From Agrobacterium sp. RAC06 (GTDB lineage: Bacteria > Pseudomonadota > Alphaproteobacteria > Rhizobiales > Rhizobiaceae), in the NCBI RefSeq assembly GCF_001713475.1, contig NZ_CP016499.1, positions 2,813,501 through 2,877,500 of the forward strand: 64,000 bases of DNA, given 5' to 3'. The notes under the pieces were generated by a model, which saw only the letters and a program-made list of their open reading frames with translations, had not been told where the DNA came from and did not search any database. Of this stretch, positions 38,299-46,383 are shown piece by piece (positions within the stretch are counted from its first letter, which is position 1; every line of letters begins with the position of its first letter). A program made the translations under genes and the position numbers.

Positions 38299-39255
38299 AT
38301 GAGCGGCATTATCGGCATCACCATGGGCGATCCCTGCGGCGTCGGCCCCGAAATCTCGGTCCGCGCCCTGGCCGAGATGTCGGCAGAAGACCGCGCGGCC
38401 ACACGCATCTACGGCAATCTCGCGACCTTGAACGCCGCACGTGATGCACTGGGCCTGTCCATTGATCTCGTGCCCAATGTCGTCGACGTCGAGGTGGAAG
38501 GCGCTCCGCTTCCCTGGGGCACCTTGAGCCCCGTCGCGGGCGACGCCGCCTTCCGCTTTATCGAAAAGGCAGTCCGCGATGCAGAAGCCGGAACGATCGG
38601 CTGCATTGTGACGGCCCCGATCAACAAGGAAGCCCTGAACCTTGCCGGCCACCATTATGACGGCCATACCGGGATGCTGCGTAGCCTCACAGGCTCGAAG
38701 GCCGCCTATATGTTGCTTGCCTCGGAACGCCTGAAGGTCATCCATGTCTCGACCCATGTTTCGCTGCAGGAAGCGATCCGCCGGGCGACCACCGAACGGG
38801 TGCTGGCGACCATCAAGGCCGGCAACGACCACCTCAAGCGCATCGGCTACGACAAGCCGCGCATCGCGGTTGCCGGCATCAATCCCCATTGCGGCGAAAA
38901 CGGCCTCTTTGGCACCGAAGACGACGACCAGATTGCACCCGCCGTTGCCGCAGCGCGCGCCGAGGGCATCGACGTCCAGGGGCCGATTTCGGCCGATACG
39001 GTCTTCTACCGCGCCTATTCCGGCGCCTTCGATCTCGTGGTCGCGCAATATCATGACCAGGGCCATATCCCGATCAAGCTTGTCGCCTTCGACACGGCCG
39101 TCAACGTCTCCGTCGAACTGCCGATCGACCGCACCTCGGTCGATCACGGCACCGCCTTCGACATCGCGGGCAAGGGCATCGCAAACCACGGCAACATGAA
39201 TTCCGCCATCGCCTATGCCCGCAAGCTGGTCGCCGGCCGGACTCAGCAAGGATGA
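38299..39255 (+). CDS. pdxA2: PdxA2-type 4-phospho-sugar-acid dehydrogenase (PdxA family)
   Basis: A 318-residue member of the 4-hydroxythreonine-4-phosphate dehydrogenase family. Marks are [48 protein letters not shown] and [11 protein letters not shown], which contain the metal-binding His residues and phosphate-binding residues. Outside vitamin B6 synthesis, PdxA2 proteins paired with DUF1537 kinases oxidise and decarboxylate 4-phospho-D-threonate to dihydroxyacetone phosphate. The catabolic neighbours (DUF1537 kinase at 41177-42208, transporter, alcohol dehydrogenase) favour the PdxA2 role here. Stop overlaps the next start (ATGA). Confidence 0.85.
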   Translation: MSGIIGITMGDPCGVGPEISVRALAEMSAEDRAATRIYGNLATLNAARDALGLSIDLVPNVVDVEVEGAPLPWGTLSPVAGDAAFRFIEKAVRDAEAGTIGCIVTAPINKEALNLAGHHYDGHTGMLRSLTGSKAAYMLLASERLKVIHVSTHVSLQEAIRRATTERVLATIKAGNDHLKRIGYDKPRIAVAGINPHCGENGLFGTEDDDQIAPAVAAARAEGIDVQGPISADTVFYRAYSGAFDLVVAQYHDQGHIPIKLVAFDTAVNVSVELPIDRTSVDHGTAFDIAGKGIANHGNMNSAIAYARKLVAGRTQQG

Positions 39256-40373
39256 CCCTGATGACCGCATCCATCACCCTTCACCAGCCGCGCCGCCTGA
39301 TCGTCGGCGCCGGCGCGATCAGCCAGGTCGGCGGCCTTGTGGACGATGCAACGTCCGTTCTCGTCATTGCTACCCCGATCACGGCAGGCTTCATCGATCG
39401 GCTCATGTTGCCCGGCAAGATCGAGATCTTCGACGCGATCCCCGGCGAACCTGACGTAGCGACGTTGGATGCGGCCCTTGCGGTTGCGCGCAGGGTCAGG
39501 CCCCAGGTCGTTGTCGGGCTTGGCGGGGGTTCTGTCCTCGACGTGGCCAAGCTCGTTGCCGCTTTGTGGGACAGCGAGCAGACACTCGTCGACGTTGCAG
39601 GCCCCAACAGGGTGGCTGGCCGCAACACCCGCCTTGTGCAGGTCGCGACAACCGCCGGGACGGGCTCCGAGGCGGGCATTCGCTCGCTGATCACCGATCC
39701 GGTGAAGGGCGCCAAGATCGCGGTCGAAAGCCCGCACATGATCGCCGACATTGCAGTCCTCGATCCGGAACTGACCTTCTCCGTACCGCCGGCAGTCACC
39801 GCCTCAACAGGCGTCGACGCCATGGCCCATTGCGTCGAGGCCTTTACCAACAAGCGCGCCCATCCGATGATCGATGGCTTTGCTCGCATGGGTTTCCGCC
39901 TCGTGGGCAAATATCTCGCCCGCGCCGTCAAGGACGGGTCTGACACCGAAGCGCGCGAAGGCATGATGCTTGCGTCCTACTATGGCGGCATCTGCCTCGG
40001 GCCGGTGAACACGGCGGCCGGACATGCTATCGCCTATCCGCTCGGTACGCGTCTCGGTCTGCCGCATGGCCTCGCCAACGCGATCGTGTTTCCGCATGTG
40101 CTCGCCTTCAACCAGTCGGTCGTCCGAGACAAGACGGCGGAGGTGGCCGAGGCCCTCGGGTTCGGTGCAAGCGCGCCCGACGCCCTGCTGGAGAATGCCT
40201 GCCGCTTCTGCACGGATCTCGATATCGAAATGCAGCTCTCCCGCCACGGTGCCAAAGAAGATGCGCTCGCCGGCTATGCAGCAGAAGCCCATGGCAACCG
40301 TCGTCTGATGGACAACAATCCGGCCGAGATGGCGGTCGAGGACGTGCTCGCAATCTACAGAGCGGCGTACTGA
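39252..40373 (+). CDS. Iron-containing alcohol dehydrogenase
   Basis: A 373-residue group III (Fe-dependent) alcohol dehydrogenase. The NAD-binding loop is [13 protein letters not shown] with GGGS at 91-94; metal ligands appear as Asp189 and His193 in [12 protein letters not shown], His258 in [11 protein letters not shown] and His272 in GLPHGLANA. The family oxidises primary alcohols, glycerol, lactaldehyde or reduces maleylacetate. Within the cluster it might convert a sugar aldehyde or ketose linked to the PdxA2 route, but the substrate is open. It is third of the plus-strand operon and is followed by a terminator. Confidence 0.9.
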   Translation: MTLMTASITLHQPRRLIVGAGAISQVGGLVDDATSVLVIATPITAGFIDRLMLPGKIEIFDAIPGEPDVATLDAALAVARRVRPQVVVGLGGGSVLDVAKLVAALWDSEQTLVDVAGPNRVAGRNTRLVQVATTAGTGSEAGIRSLITDPVKGAKIAVESPHMIADIAVLDPELTFSVPPAVTASTGVDAMAHCVEAFTNKRAHPMIDGFARMGFRLVGKYLARAVKDGSDTEAREGMMLASYYGGICLGPVNTAAGHAIAYPLGTRLGLPHGLANAIVFPHVLAFNQSVVRDKTAEVAEALGFGASAPDALLENACRFCTDLDIEMQLSRHGAKEDALAGYAAEAHGNRRLMDNNPAEMAVEDVLAIYRAAY

Positions 40374-40399
40374 CGGACCATTTTCATCTGCACAAAATG

Positions 40400-40425
40400 A
40401 AGGGGCCCAATCGGCCCCTTCTTTG
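40400..40425 (+). terminator. Rho-independent terminator
   Basis: AAGGGGCC (40400-40407) pairs with GGCCCCTT (40413-40420) across a five-base loop, followed by CTTTG. It lies between convergent operons and, read on the other strand, the stem is followed by CATTTTGTG, so it may serve both. Confidence 0.75.
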
Positions 40426-40448
40426 ATTCTGCGCTGAGCATTCTCCGC

Positions 40449-41174
40449 TCATCCCTCGGAAACCGCTGCCAGAGAAGCGCTGGACTGGAAAAGGCGGGCG
40501 CGTGACCCGGTCAGATGTGTGTGCATCAACTCCCTGGCGCGAGCGCCCTCGCCTGCCGCGATTGCCTCGGCGATTGCCTCATGCTCAGCAAAGACCCGTG
40601 AAAGGCCGGCATTGTCCCGTTTGACGGAAACCCCATGGAAGCGCATGCCTACGGCGATGTGATCCTTCAGCGCCTCCATGGCGGTCGAAAAATACGTATT
40701 GTTGGCAGCGCGTGCGATCGCGAGATGGAACTGGAAGTCGGCATCTTCGCGGTGCGCCTGCCTGTTGGTCGCATCCCGCATCAGTTCAAGCGCCTCGCGG
40801 ATCGCGGCGAGCATGCCGGGGGTGTGCCGCAGGGCTGCGGCTTCTGCCGCCGCCGGCTCGAGGTTCAGGCGGAATTCGTAGCAGTTCAGAAGATCGGCAA
40901 CGTTTTCCAGCTGACCGAAGCCGAGCGGCTGCTTCATCCCGACAGAGCGCACGAAACTGCCCGCGCCGCGGCGAGAATAGATGAAGCCCTGCTCGCGCAA
41001 GCGCCTGAGCGCTTCACGAATGATCGGACGGGATACCTCGAACTCGATCGCCAGATCGTGTTCGGTCGGCAATCGCTCATCCGGTTGGTAAGACCCCGAT
41101 TTGATCGCCCGATGCATCCGCTCGAATACCAGATCCGCCAGGCTCTTACGTGCCGTTCCGCTTTGCAGTCCCAT
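40449..41174 (-). CDS. GntR-family (FadR/FCD type) regulator
   Basis: A 241-residue regulator with winged helix-turn-helix at about 10-75 (RLPTEHDLAIEFEVSRPIIR, EALRRLREQGFIYSRRGAGSF) and an FCD ligand domain with metal-site His residues (DADFQFHLAIARAANN, AEHEAIAEAIAAGEG). The frame is open upstream to 41300, but ATG at 41174 lies two bases after the kinase stop with AGGGG before it, so the two genes are co-transcribed. It most likely controls the surrounding sugar-acid genes, binding an acid-sugar ligand as FadR/UxuR relatives do. Confidence 0.88.
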   Translation of the reverse strand: MGLQSGTARKSLADLVFERMHRAIKSGSYQPDERLPTEHDLAIEFEVSRPIIREALRRLREQGFIYSRRGAGSFVRSVGMKQPLGFGQLENVADLLNCYEFRLNLEPAAAEAAALRHTPGMLAAIREALELMRDATNRQAHREDADFQFHLAIARAANNTYFSTAMEALKDHIAVGMRFHGVSVKRDNAGLSRVFAEHEAIAEAIAAGEGARARELMHTHLTGSRARLFQSSASLAAVSEG

Positions 41175-41176
41175 TG

Positions 41177-42208
41177 TCAGCCCCTGCCCCCATGCAGCTT
41201 TTCGGCGAGCATCACCAATGTTTCCGGCACTCCGAATCCGCCTGATTTGGCGATGATACATTGCCCACCGGCATAGGCCAGCCCGAGCCCTGGCAGACAT
41301 TCACCCTGCAAACGAAAACACTTGATCCCCATGCGAGCCATAACGGCTTCTGCGGTCGAACCCCCGCAAAGGAGCAGAGTGCGAGCACCCACAGTCAACT
41401 CGGGGTGCACTGAGGACGCAAGGTTTCGAGCGACCTCCTCCGAGCTCATCTCTGTGTCGCCGGAGACCGCCTGCACAAGTATTGGGAACGTATGCGGTTG
41501 GGCGACAATCTCCAGCAAGCCGTTGGGTGCCGGATGGTGGTTCACAGCCTCCATCTCGCGCAAGCGATCGACCTGCTCCACGGTGATGCGATCATACGAC
41601 CCGATGACAAAGAGTGCGGGGCCGATGGGAGGCTCAACCAGCTCGGACATCGGCTGGCCGGTCATCTCGACAGCCAATGCCTCGGCAAGCCCTCTTGCGC
41701 CGATGAAGAGATCGATGCCCTCTGCGTGGGCGCCCGCCAGAGCATCACGCATGTCCTGATCTGTCGCTGCATCGACGATGCTGCATCGCGCTGCATGGTG
41801 ACCCAAGGCGTTCGCCACGGAAATGGGCGTCGGCACTCCAAATCCCTGGACAAGTCCGTCGCGGACGACGCGGCCAAAGGCAGGAATAGCGGGCGCGACA
41901 AGTGCCCGCTTGAATGGAATGGCATCAAGCTCGACTGCGATATGCCCCTTGAGGCGCGAGTCGACCTTTTTGAACAGCGTGACATTGGGCGGCAGTGCTT
42001 CCATCACCTGACGCATGGCTTGGAACGCATCTTCTGCAGACCGCTCCCGAGAGGCCAGATTGATCGACAGGACAGCTGGCAACTGCGAAAGCCCTGACGG
42101 GACCGCATTCGGCGTCAAGGCGACTTCGGTATGCAGCCCGCGCGCGGCAAAGGGGGCAGCTGTGTCCAATGCTCCGGTCAGATCATCGGCAATGATGACA
42201 AGCACCAT
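41177..42208 (-). CDS. Four-carbon acid sugar kinase family protein (DUF1537), short form
   Basis: A DUF1537 kinase with the N-terminal signature IIADDLTGALDTAAP, central FKKVDSRLKGH (substrate/phosphate region), and the C-terminal nucleotide-binding LLCGGSTAEAV and GECLPGLGLAY. It is about 343 residues, shorter than the usual 400-430 (the second DUF1537 protein in this window has 421), with loss mainly in the C-terminal half. Start is ambiguous among 42211, 42208 and a GTG at 42205; GGAG lies just upstream. With PdxA2 nearby the expected reaction is phosphorylation of D-threonate or a related four-carbon acid. The GGxTS motif reads GGSTA here, a small deviation. Confidence 0.85.
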   Translation of the reverse strand: MVLVIIADDLTGALDTAAPFAARGLHTEVALTPNAVPSGLSQLPAVLSINLASRERSAEDAFQAMRQVMEALPPNVTLFKKVDSRLKGHIAVELDAIPFKRALVAPAIPAFGRVVRDGLVQGFGVPTPISVANALGHHAARCSIVDAATDQDMRDALAGAHAEGIDLFIGARGLAEALAVEMTGQPMSELVEPPIGPALFVIGSYDRITVEQVDRLREMEAVNHHPAPNGLLEIVAQPHTFPILVQAVSGDTEMSSEEVARNLASSVHPELTVGARTLLLCGGSTAEAVMARMGIKCFRLQGECLPGLGLAYAGGQCIIAKSGGFGVPETLVMLAEKLHGGRG

Positions 42209-42435
42209 CATGCTCCATGTTGTTATCTTCTTGATCGAAATATGATCGCATTTCCAGAACGATGCAACAGCAAGATAACAAATCATAGCCTGAGAACGCC
42301 AGCTTGGCGAGCACCGTTCCGCCTGCTTCTCCAGACATGCTAACCTGCTCGATGCCCGTTCGAGCGCAGCCCTTCCTCCAGCGCAACTGAGCACCCTCCG
42401 ACGAACCGCCACACTCGGCCCTGTTGCAAACCCGC

Positions 42436-42463
42436 TTGACAGGATCGATTAAAAAATCATACT
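42436..42463 (+). promoter_or_regulatory. Candidate sigma-70 promoter of the uxu-cluster regulator
   Basis: TTGACA (42436-42441) and CATACT (42458-42463) are separated by 16 bases. The perfect operator palindrome lies eight bases further downstream, as expected for a repressible promoter. Confidence 0.5.
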
Positions 42464-42470
42464 CAAAATT

Positions 42471-42487
42471 GGTCAGACAATCTGACC
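42471..42487. promoter_or_regulatory. Operator palindrome for the FadR/UxuR-type regulator
   Basis: GGTCAGA-CAA-TCTGACC is a perfect inverted repeat with seven-base arms and three-base centre, 40 bases upstream of the regulator start and just downstream of the promoter. The size and spacing match FadR-subfamily sites (TGGTNNNACCA-like). Confidence 0.65.
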
Positions 42488-42526
42488 GCCTGCGTATCAG
42501 GGGAGTGATACGCTCGGAGGATTTTC

Positions 42527-43240
42527 ATGTTCGTGGCTTTGGAGCCGCGCCGGCTTTATCGCCAGGTCGCGGAGCAGATCCGTGCGCTCATCGAAACGGG
42601 TGAATTGAAGCCGGGCTCACGGCTTCCGCCCGAGAGGGAGCTCGCAGACCGTTTTTCGGTCTCAAGACCGACTGTCCGTGAAGCGCTGATCGTGCTCGAG
42701 GTCGAGGGACACATTCAGATCCGCATGGGCTCTGGTGTCTACATCAGCAGCCGGCCCGGGCCGACCCTGGATGCGATCGACCATGATGACAGCGAAGGAC
42801 CGCTGGAAATCCTGCAGGCGCGCTGCCTGATCGAAAGCGGCATCGCGGAAGAGGCCGCAAGGCTTGCTACGGCGGAAAGTCTCATGCGTATCGACGCCAT
42901 CCTGGACCGCATGGAGGGCGCACTGGACGATGGCGCGGTGGCGCTGGCGTGCGACCGCGATTTCCATACGGCGATCGCCGACATCATCGGCAATTCGGCG
43001 CTCAAGCACTTTACTGGCCTGATCTACGATTCGCGCATGTCGCCGTATTTCAAGAAGCTGGCCAGCTATTTCGAGGGGCCACATACCTGGAAGCTGGCGC
43101 TCGAAGAGCACCGCATCATTCGCAACGCGATCGCAGCCCGGGACCCGGACGGTGCCCGAGAGGCCATGCGGCGCCATCTGACGCTGGCGCAGAGGAGATT
43201 CTCGGAAAGCTTTGAGGAGGAGCCGACCAGAGAAGACTGA
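42527..43240 (+). CDS. GntR-family regulator, FadR/UxuR-ExuR type
   Basis: A 237-residue regulator with winged helix-turn-helix (PRRLYRQVAEQIRALIETG, PPERELADRFSVSRPTVREA, IRMGSGVYIS) and an FCD domain with DRDFHTAIADIIGNSAL and EEHRIIRNAI. This N-terminus is very like UxuR/ExuR hexuronate repressors. It is the first gene of a same-strand set with TRAP transporter, idonate-type dehydrogenase, uxuA and uxuB and very likely represses them until fructuronate or a related acid binds. GGAGGATTTTC precedes the ATG. Confidence 0.9.
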   Translation: MFVALEPRRLYRQVAEQIRALIETGELKPGSRLPPERELADRFSVSRPTVREALIVLEVEGHIQIRMGSGVYISSRPGPTLDAIDHDDSEGPLEILQARCLIESGIAEEAARLATAESLMRIDAILDRMEGALDDGAVALACDRDFHTAIADIIGNSALKHFTGLIYDSRMSPYFKKLASYFEGPHTWKLALEEHRIIRNAIAARDPDGAREAMRRHLTLAQRRFSESFEEEPTRED

Positions 43241-43298
43241 CCGTTCAGGCCTTGCGCCGACGGTTTTCCAAAGAGTTCTGTTTCAATGGGAGGAATAC

Positions 43299-44273
43299 AT
43301 GAAACTGACACTTAAGACGCTTCTTGGAGCAGCGGCAGTGATTGTCGCGTCCACGGTCTCGGCCCATGCCGAGACCGTTCTGAAATGGGCCCATGTTTAT
43401 GAAACCTCGGAGCCCTTCCACACGGATTCCGTCTGGGCGGCAGAAGAGATCGCCAAGCGAACCGAAGGCCGGTACAAGATCGACGTCTTTCCGGCTTCGC
43501 AACTCGGCAAGGAAGCCGACATCAACCAGGGTCTCAAGCTCGGCACCGTCGACATCATCATCTCAGGTTCGAGCTTTGCCGCACGCGACCACAATCCGAT
43601 CGGCGTCACCTACTATCCCTATATCTTCCGCGACCCGAGCCATCTCCTGGCCTACACGAAGAGCGACGTCTTCAAGAAACTGACCGCCGGCTATGAAGAA
43701 AAGACCGGCAACCATATCGTCGCCGTCAGCTACTACGGAACGCGGCATACGACCTCAAACCGCCCGATCGGCAAATGCGCCGACATGGAGGGCTTGAAGA
43801 TCCGCGTGCCGGATGTGCCGGCCTACCTGGCAATGCCGCGGGCCTGCGGCGCTAACACAACACCGATCGCTTTTGCGGAAGTTTATCTCGCTCTGCAGAA
43901 TGGCACGGTCGAAGCCCAGGAAAACCCGCTGACGACGATCGAGGCCAAGAAGTTCTACGAAGTCCAGAAGAACATCGTGCTCACCGGCCACATCGTTGAC
44001 CACCTGAACACGGTGGTTTCCAAGACCCGTTGGGCAAGTCTGTCGGATGAAGACAAGGCGATCTTCACCGAAGTGATGCTGGAAGCAGCAGCACGCACGA
44101 CAAAGACCATCGAAGCCCGTGAAATGGCGCTCGTTGACGAGTTCAAGGCGAAGGGCATCACAGTTACCGAAGTCGACAAGGCTGACTTCGAAGCGAATGT
44201 CATCGCCAAGGCGAAGTTCGAGGACTTCGGCTACGACAAGGCTGATTGGGAAGCCATCCGCGCCATCAAGTAA
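43299..44273 (+). CDS. TRAP transporter solute-binding protein (DctP type)
   Basis: A 324-residue periplasmic protein with signal peptide (about 1-25, ending VSAHA). Marks are LKWAHVYETSEPFHTDSVWA, the central GLKIRVPDVPAY containing the Arg that binds the ligand carboxylate, and GTVEAQENPLTTIEAKKFYE. Binding proteins of this group serve sugar acids such as glucuronate, gulonate or mannonate. GGGAGGAATAC sits just before the ATG at 43299; the open frame extends to 43212 but inside the upstream gene tail. Partner permeases follow. Confidence 0.93.
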   Translation: MKLTLKTLLGAAAVIVASTVSAHAETVLKWAHVYETSEPFHTDSVWAAEEIAKRTEGRYKIDVFPASQLGKEADINQGLKLGTVDIIISGSSFAARDHNPIGVTYYPYIFRDPSHLLAYTKSDVFKKLTAGYEEKTGNHIVAVSYYGTRHTTSNRPIGKCADMEGLKIRVPDVPAYLAMPRACGANTTPIAFAEVYLALQNGTVEAQENPLTTIEAKKFYEVQKNIVLTGHIVDHLNTVVSKTRWASLSDEDKAIFTEVMLEAAARTTKTIEAREMALVDEFKAKGITVTEVDKADFEANVIAKAKFEDFGYDKADWEAIRAIK

Positions 44274-44341
44274 TGGCGCCGTCCCGGCGCCTGTCCGGCG
44301 CCGGGACCCATTTTCAAATCATAGAGAATTGGAGCCGACCC

Positions 44342-44917
44342 ATGACGGAGCACCCGCACGCGCCGATCAGTGTGGAGGAGATGGCGCATGCTTTCGAGGA
44401 GGAAGCCACGCCAATTGATCTATCGCATCACGCCATCGAAGACTGGGTAACGCTGGCCGTCTTCTGGGGCATGGGCCTAGCCGTATTTCTGCAGTTCTTT
44501 ACACGCTACGTTTTGAACAACAGCTTTTCCTGGACCGAGGAAATCGCAGCCAACTGCCTCGTCGTGGTCGTCTTCATGGGGTCAGTCATGTGCGTGCGCA
44601 CCATGCGGCATATCCAGGTGGACCTGCTCTACCGCTTTCTGCCAACGCGGGCGGTCAGGGTGCTCGAAACGGTCGTCGATGCCATCGGCATCGCCTTCTT
44701 CGCCTACATGACCTGGTTGATGTGGCGCTATCTGGAGATTGTCGGCGGGGAGCGCATGGTCACCGTGGACCTGCCACGTGGCATCGTCTTCTATACCGTC
44801 TTTGCAGCCTTTGCGCTGATGTCTGTCCGCTCCATCAATAACCTCGTCAAGGATCTGACGGGGACGAAAACCGCGCGCCAGAGGGCGCAGGAAGACATTC
44901 ACGCAGGGGGGATCTAG
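44342..44917 (+). CDS. TRAP transporter small permease (DctQ type)
   Basis: A 191-residue membrane protein with four helices after a soluble N-terminal tail of about 35 residues. FFTRYVLNNSFSWTEEIA is the DctQ mark. GGAG stands before the ATG at 44342; a longer frame starts at 44246 within the gap. It is separated by three bases from the large permease gene. Confidence 0.92.
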   Translation: MTEHPHAPISVEEMAHAFEEEATPIDLSHHAIEDWVTLAVFWGMGLAVFLQFFTRYVLNNSFSWTEEIAANCLVVVVFMGSVMCVRTMRHIQVDLLYRFLPTRAVRVLETVVDAIGIAFFAYMTWLMWRYLEIVGGERMVTVDLPRGIVFYTVFAAFALMSVRSINNLVKDLTGTKTARQRAQEDIHAGGI

Positions 44918-44920
44918 ACT

Positions 44921-46327
44921 ATGCTGCTTCTCATCGGTTCCTTTCTGTTTCTGTTGATCCTCGGCACGCCGGTTGCGGTCTCCATGGCCGTCGCATCACT
45001 CGCCTATCTCGTGATCTATGGCGTTGCCCCTGACATCATCGCGGCCCAACGCATGATCGCCGGTGTCGAGAGCTTCCCTCTGATTGCGGTGCCCTTCTTC
45101 ATTCTGGCCGGCAATCTCATGAACATTGCCGGGGTGACGGGCCGCATCTACAAGTTTGCCCTGTCACTCGTCGGCTGGATGAAGGGTGGCTTGGCGCAGG
45201 TCAACATCATCGGCTCCGTGGTTTTCTCCGGCATGTCCGGAACGGCGCTTGCCGATGCCGCCGGCATTGGGACCATCGAAATCAAGGCCATGAAGGACCA
45301 TGGCTATCCGGTGGAGGCCGCCGTTGGGGTTACCGCGGCCTCAGCCACTCTGGGTCCCATCTTCCCGCCATCTCTGCCCTTCGTCATTTACGGCATGATG
45401 GCCAATGCCTCCATCGGGGCGCTGTTCATGGCTGGCATCATTCCAGGGGTCGTCATGACGATCCTGATGATGCTGACGGTTTACATCTTCGCCAAGCGCA
45501 AGGGCTGGGGCTCTGATACCCCATTCGAGCTGAAGCAATTGCTGGCTGCCTCGCTGGAAGTGGTGATCGTCCTCGCCTTCCCTGGCGCCATCTACCTGAT
45601 GATCCTGGCGGGAATGTCGGTCAATATCGCGGTGCTGATCGGACTTGCGGTTCTCGTGGCGCTCGACTGGTATTTCGACTTTTCCGCGGTCATGGCGCTG
45701 ATGACACCCGTGCTGCTGATCGGCGGCATGACGATGGGCTGGTTCACGCCGACAGAGGCGGCCGTCGCGGCCGTTCTGTGGTCGTTGTTTCTCGGGCTCG
45801 TCCGCTACCGGACAATGACGGTGAGGACGCTGGCTAAGGCCTCGTTCGACACCATCGAGACCACGGCCTCGGTGCTGTTCATCGTCACCGCCGCGTCGAT
45901 ATTCGCCTGGCTGTTGACGGTGAGCCAGGCAGCGCAGCTGTTCGCAGACTTCATGTTCAACCTGACTGACAACTGGTGGATGTTCCTGATCATCGTCAAC
46001 GTCCTTTTGTTGGTCGTCGGCGCCTTCCTCGATACGATTGCCGCGATCAGCATCCTTGTGCCGATCCTGATGCCGATTGCGGCCCGCTACGGCATCGATC
46101 CGGTACATCTCGGCGTGATCATCACGCTCAACCTCATGATCGGGCTTCTGACCCCACCCGTCGGCATGGTACTTTTCGTGCTGTCGCGCATCTCCAAGCT
46201 GTCGGTGGAAAAGACGACGCTGGCCATCCTGCCCTGGATGATCCCGCTCTTCCTGGCGCTCGGACTCATCACCTTCATCCCAGCCATCACCATGTGGCTG
46301 CCGACGCAACTCGGTCTGATCCGTTGA
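44921..46327 (+). CDS. TRAP transporter large permease (DctM type)
   Basis: A 468-residue polytopic permease that carries the sodium-coupled transport path. Typical parts are LILGTPVAVSMAVASLAYL, PLIAVPFFILAGNLMNIAGV, GSVVFSGMSGTALADAAGIG, and GLLTPPVGMVLFVLSRISKL. The length is about forty residues longer than the shortest DctM, with the extra segment around residues 185-250, as is usual for this subtype. Works with the DctP and DctQ proteins encoded upstream. Confidence 0.95.
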   Translation: MLLLIGSFLFLLILGTPVAVSMAVASLAYLVIYGVAPDIIAAQRMIAGVESFPLIAVPFFILAGNLMNIAGVTGRIYKFALSLVGWMKGGLAQVNIIGSVVFSGMSGTALADAAGIGTIEIKAMKDHGYPVEAAVGVTAASATLGPIFPPSLPFVIYGMMANASIGALFMAGIIPGVVMTILMMLTVYIFAKRKGWGSDTPFELKQLLAASLEVVIVLAFPGAIYLMILAGMSVNIAVLIGLAVLVALDWYFDFSAVMALMTPVLLIGGMTMGWFTPTEAAVAAVLWSLFLGLVRYRTMTVRTLAKASFDTIETTASVLFIVTAASIFAWLLTVSQAAQLFADFMFNLTDNWWMFLIIVNVLLLVVGAFLDTIAAISILVPILMPIAARYGIDPVHLGVIITLNLMIGLLTPPVGMVLFVLSRISKLSVEKTTLAILPWMIPLFLALGLITFIPAITMWLPTQLGLIR

Positions 46328-46383
46328 TCTGCCGGTCCGCACTGGCGGGCTGATCTCGGTCTTGAACGAAAGGTCTCTGTGCG

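Larger units (their letters stand above)
42209..42526. promoter_or_regulatory. Divergent regulatory region between kinase and FadR-type regulator genes
   Basis: About 318 bases without a gene. A 10-base inverted pair TTGTTATCTT (42220-42229) and AAGATAACAA (42272-42281) is centred about 52 bases apart, near five helical turns, in front of the minus-strand kinase gene, and could be a looped operator for its FadR-type regulator. The plus-strand promoter and operator of the uxu regulator are listed separately. The middle part (42290-42430) shows nothing. Confidence 0.4.
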
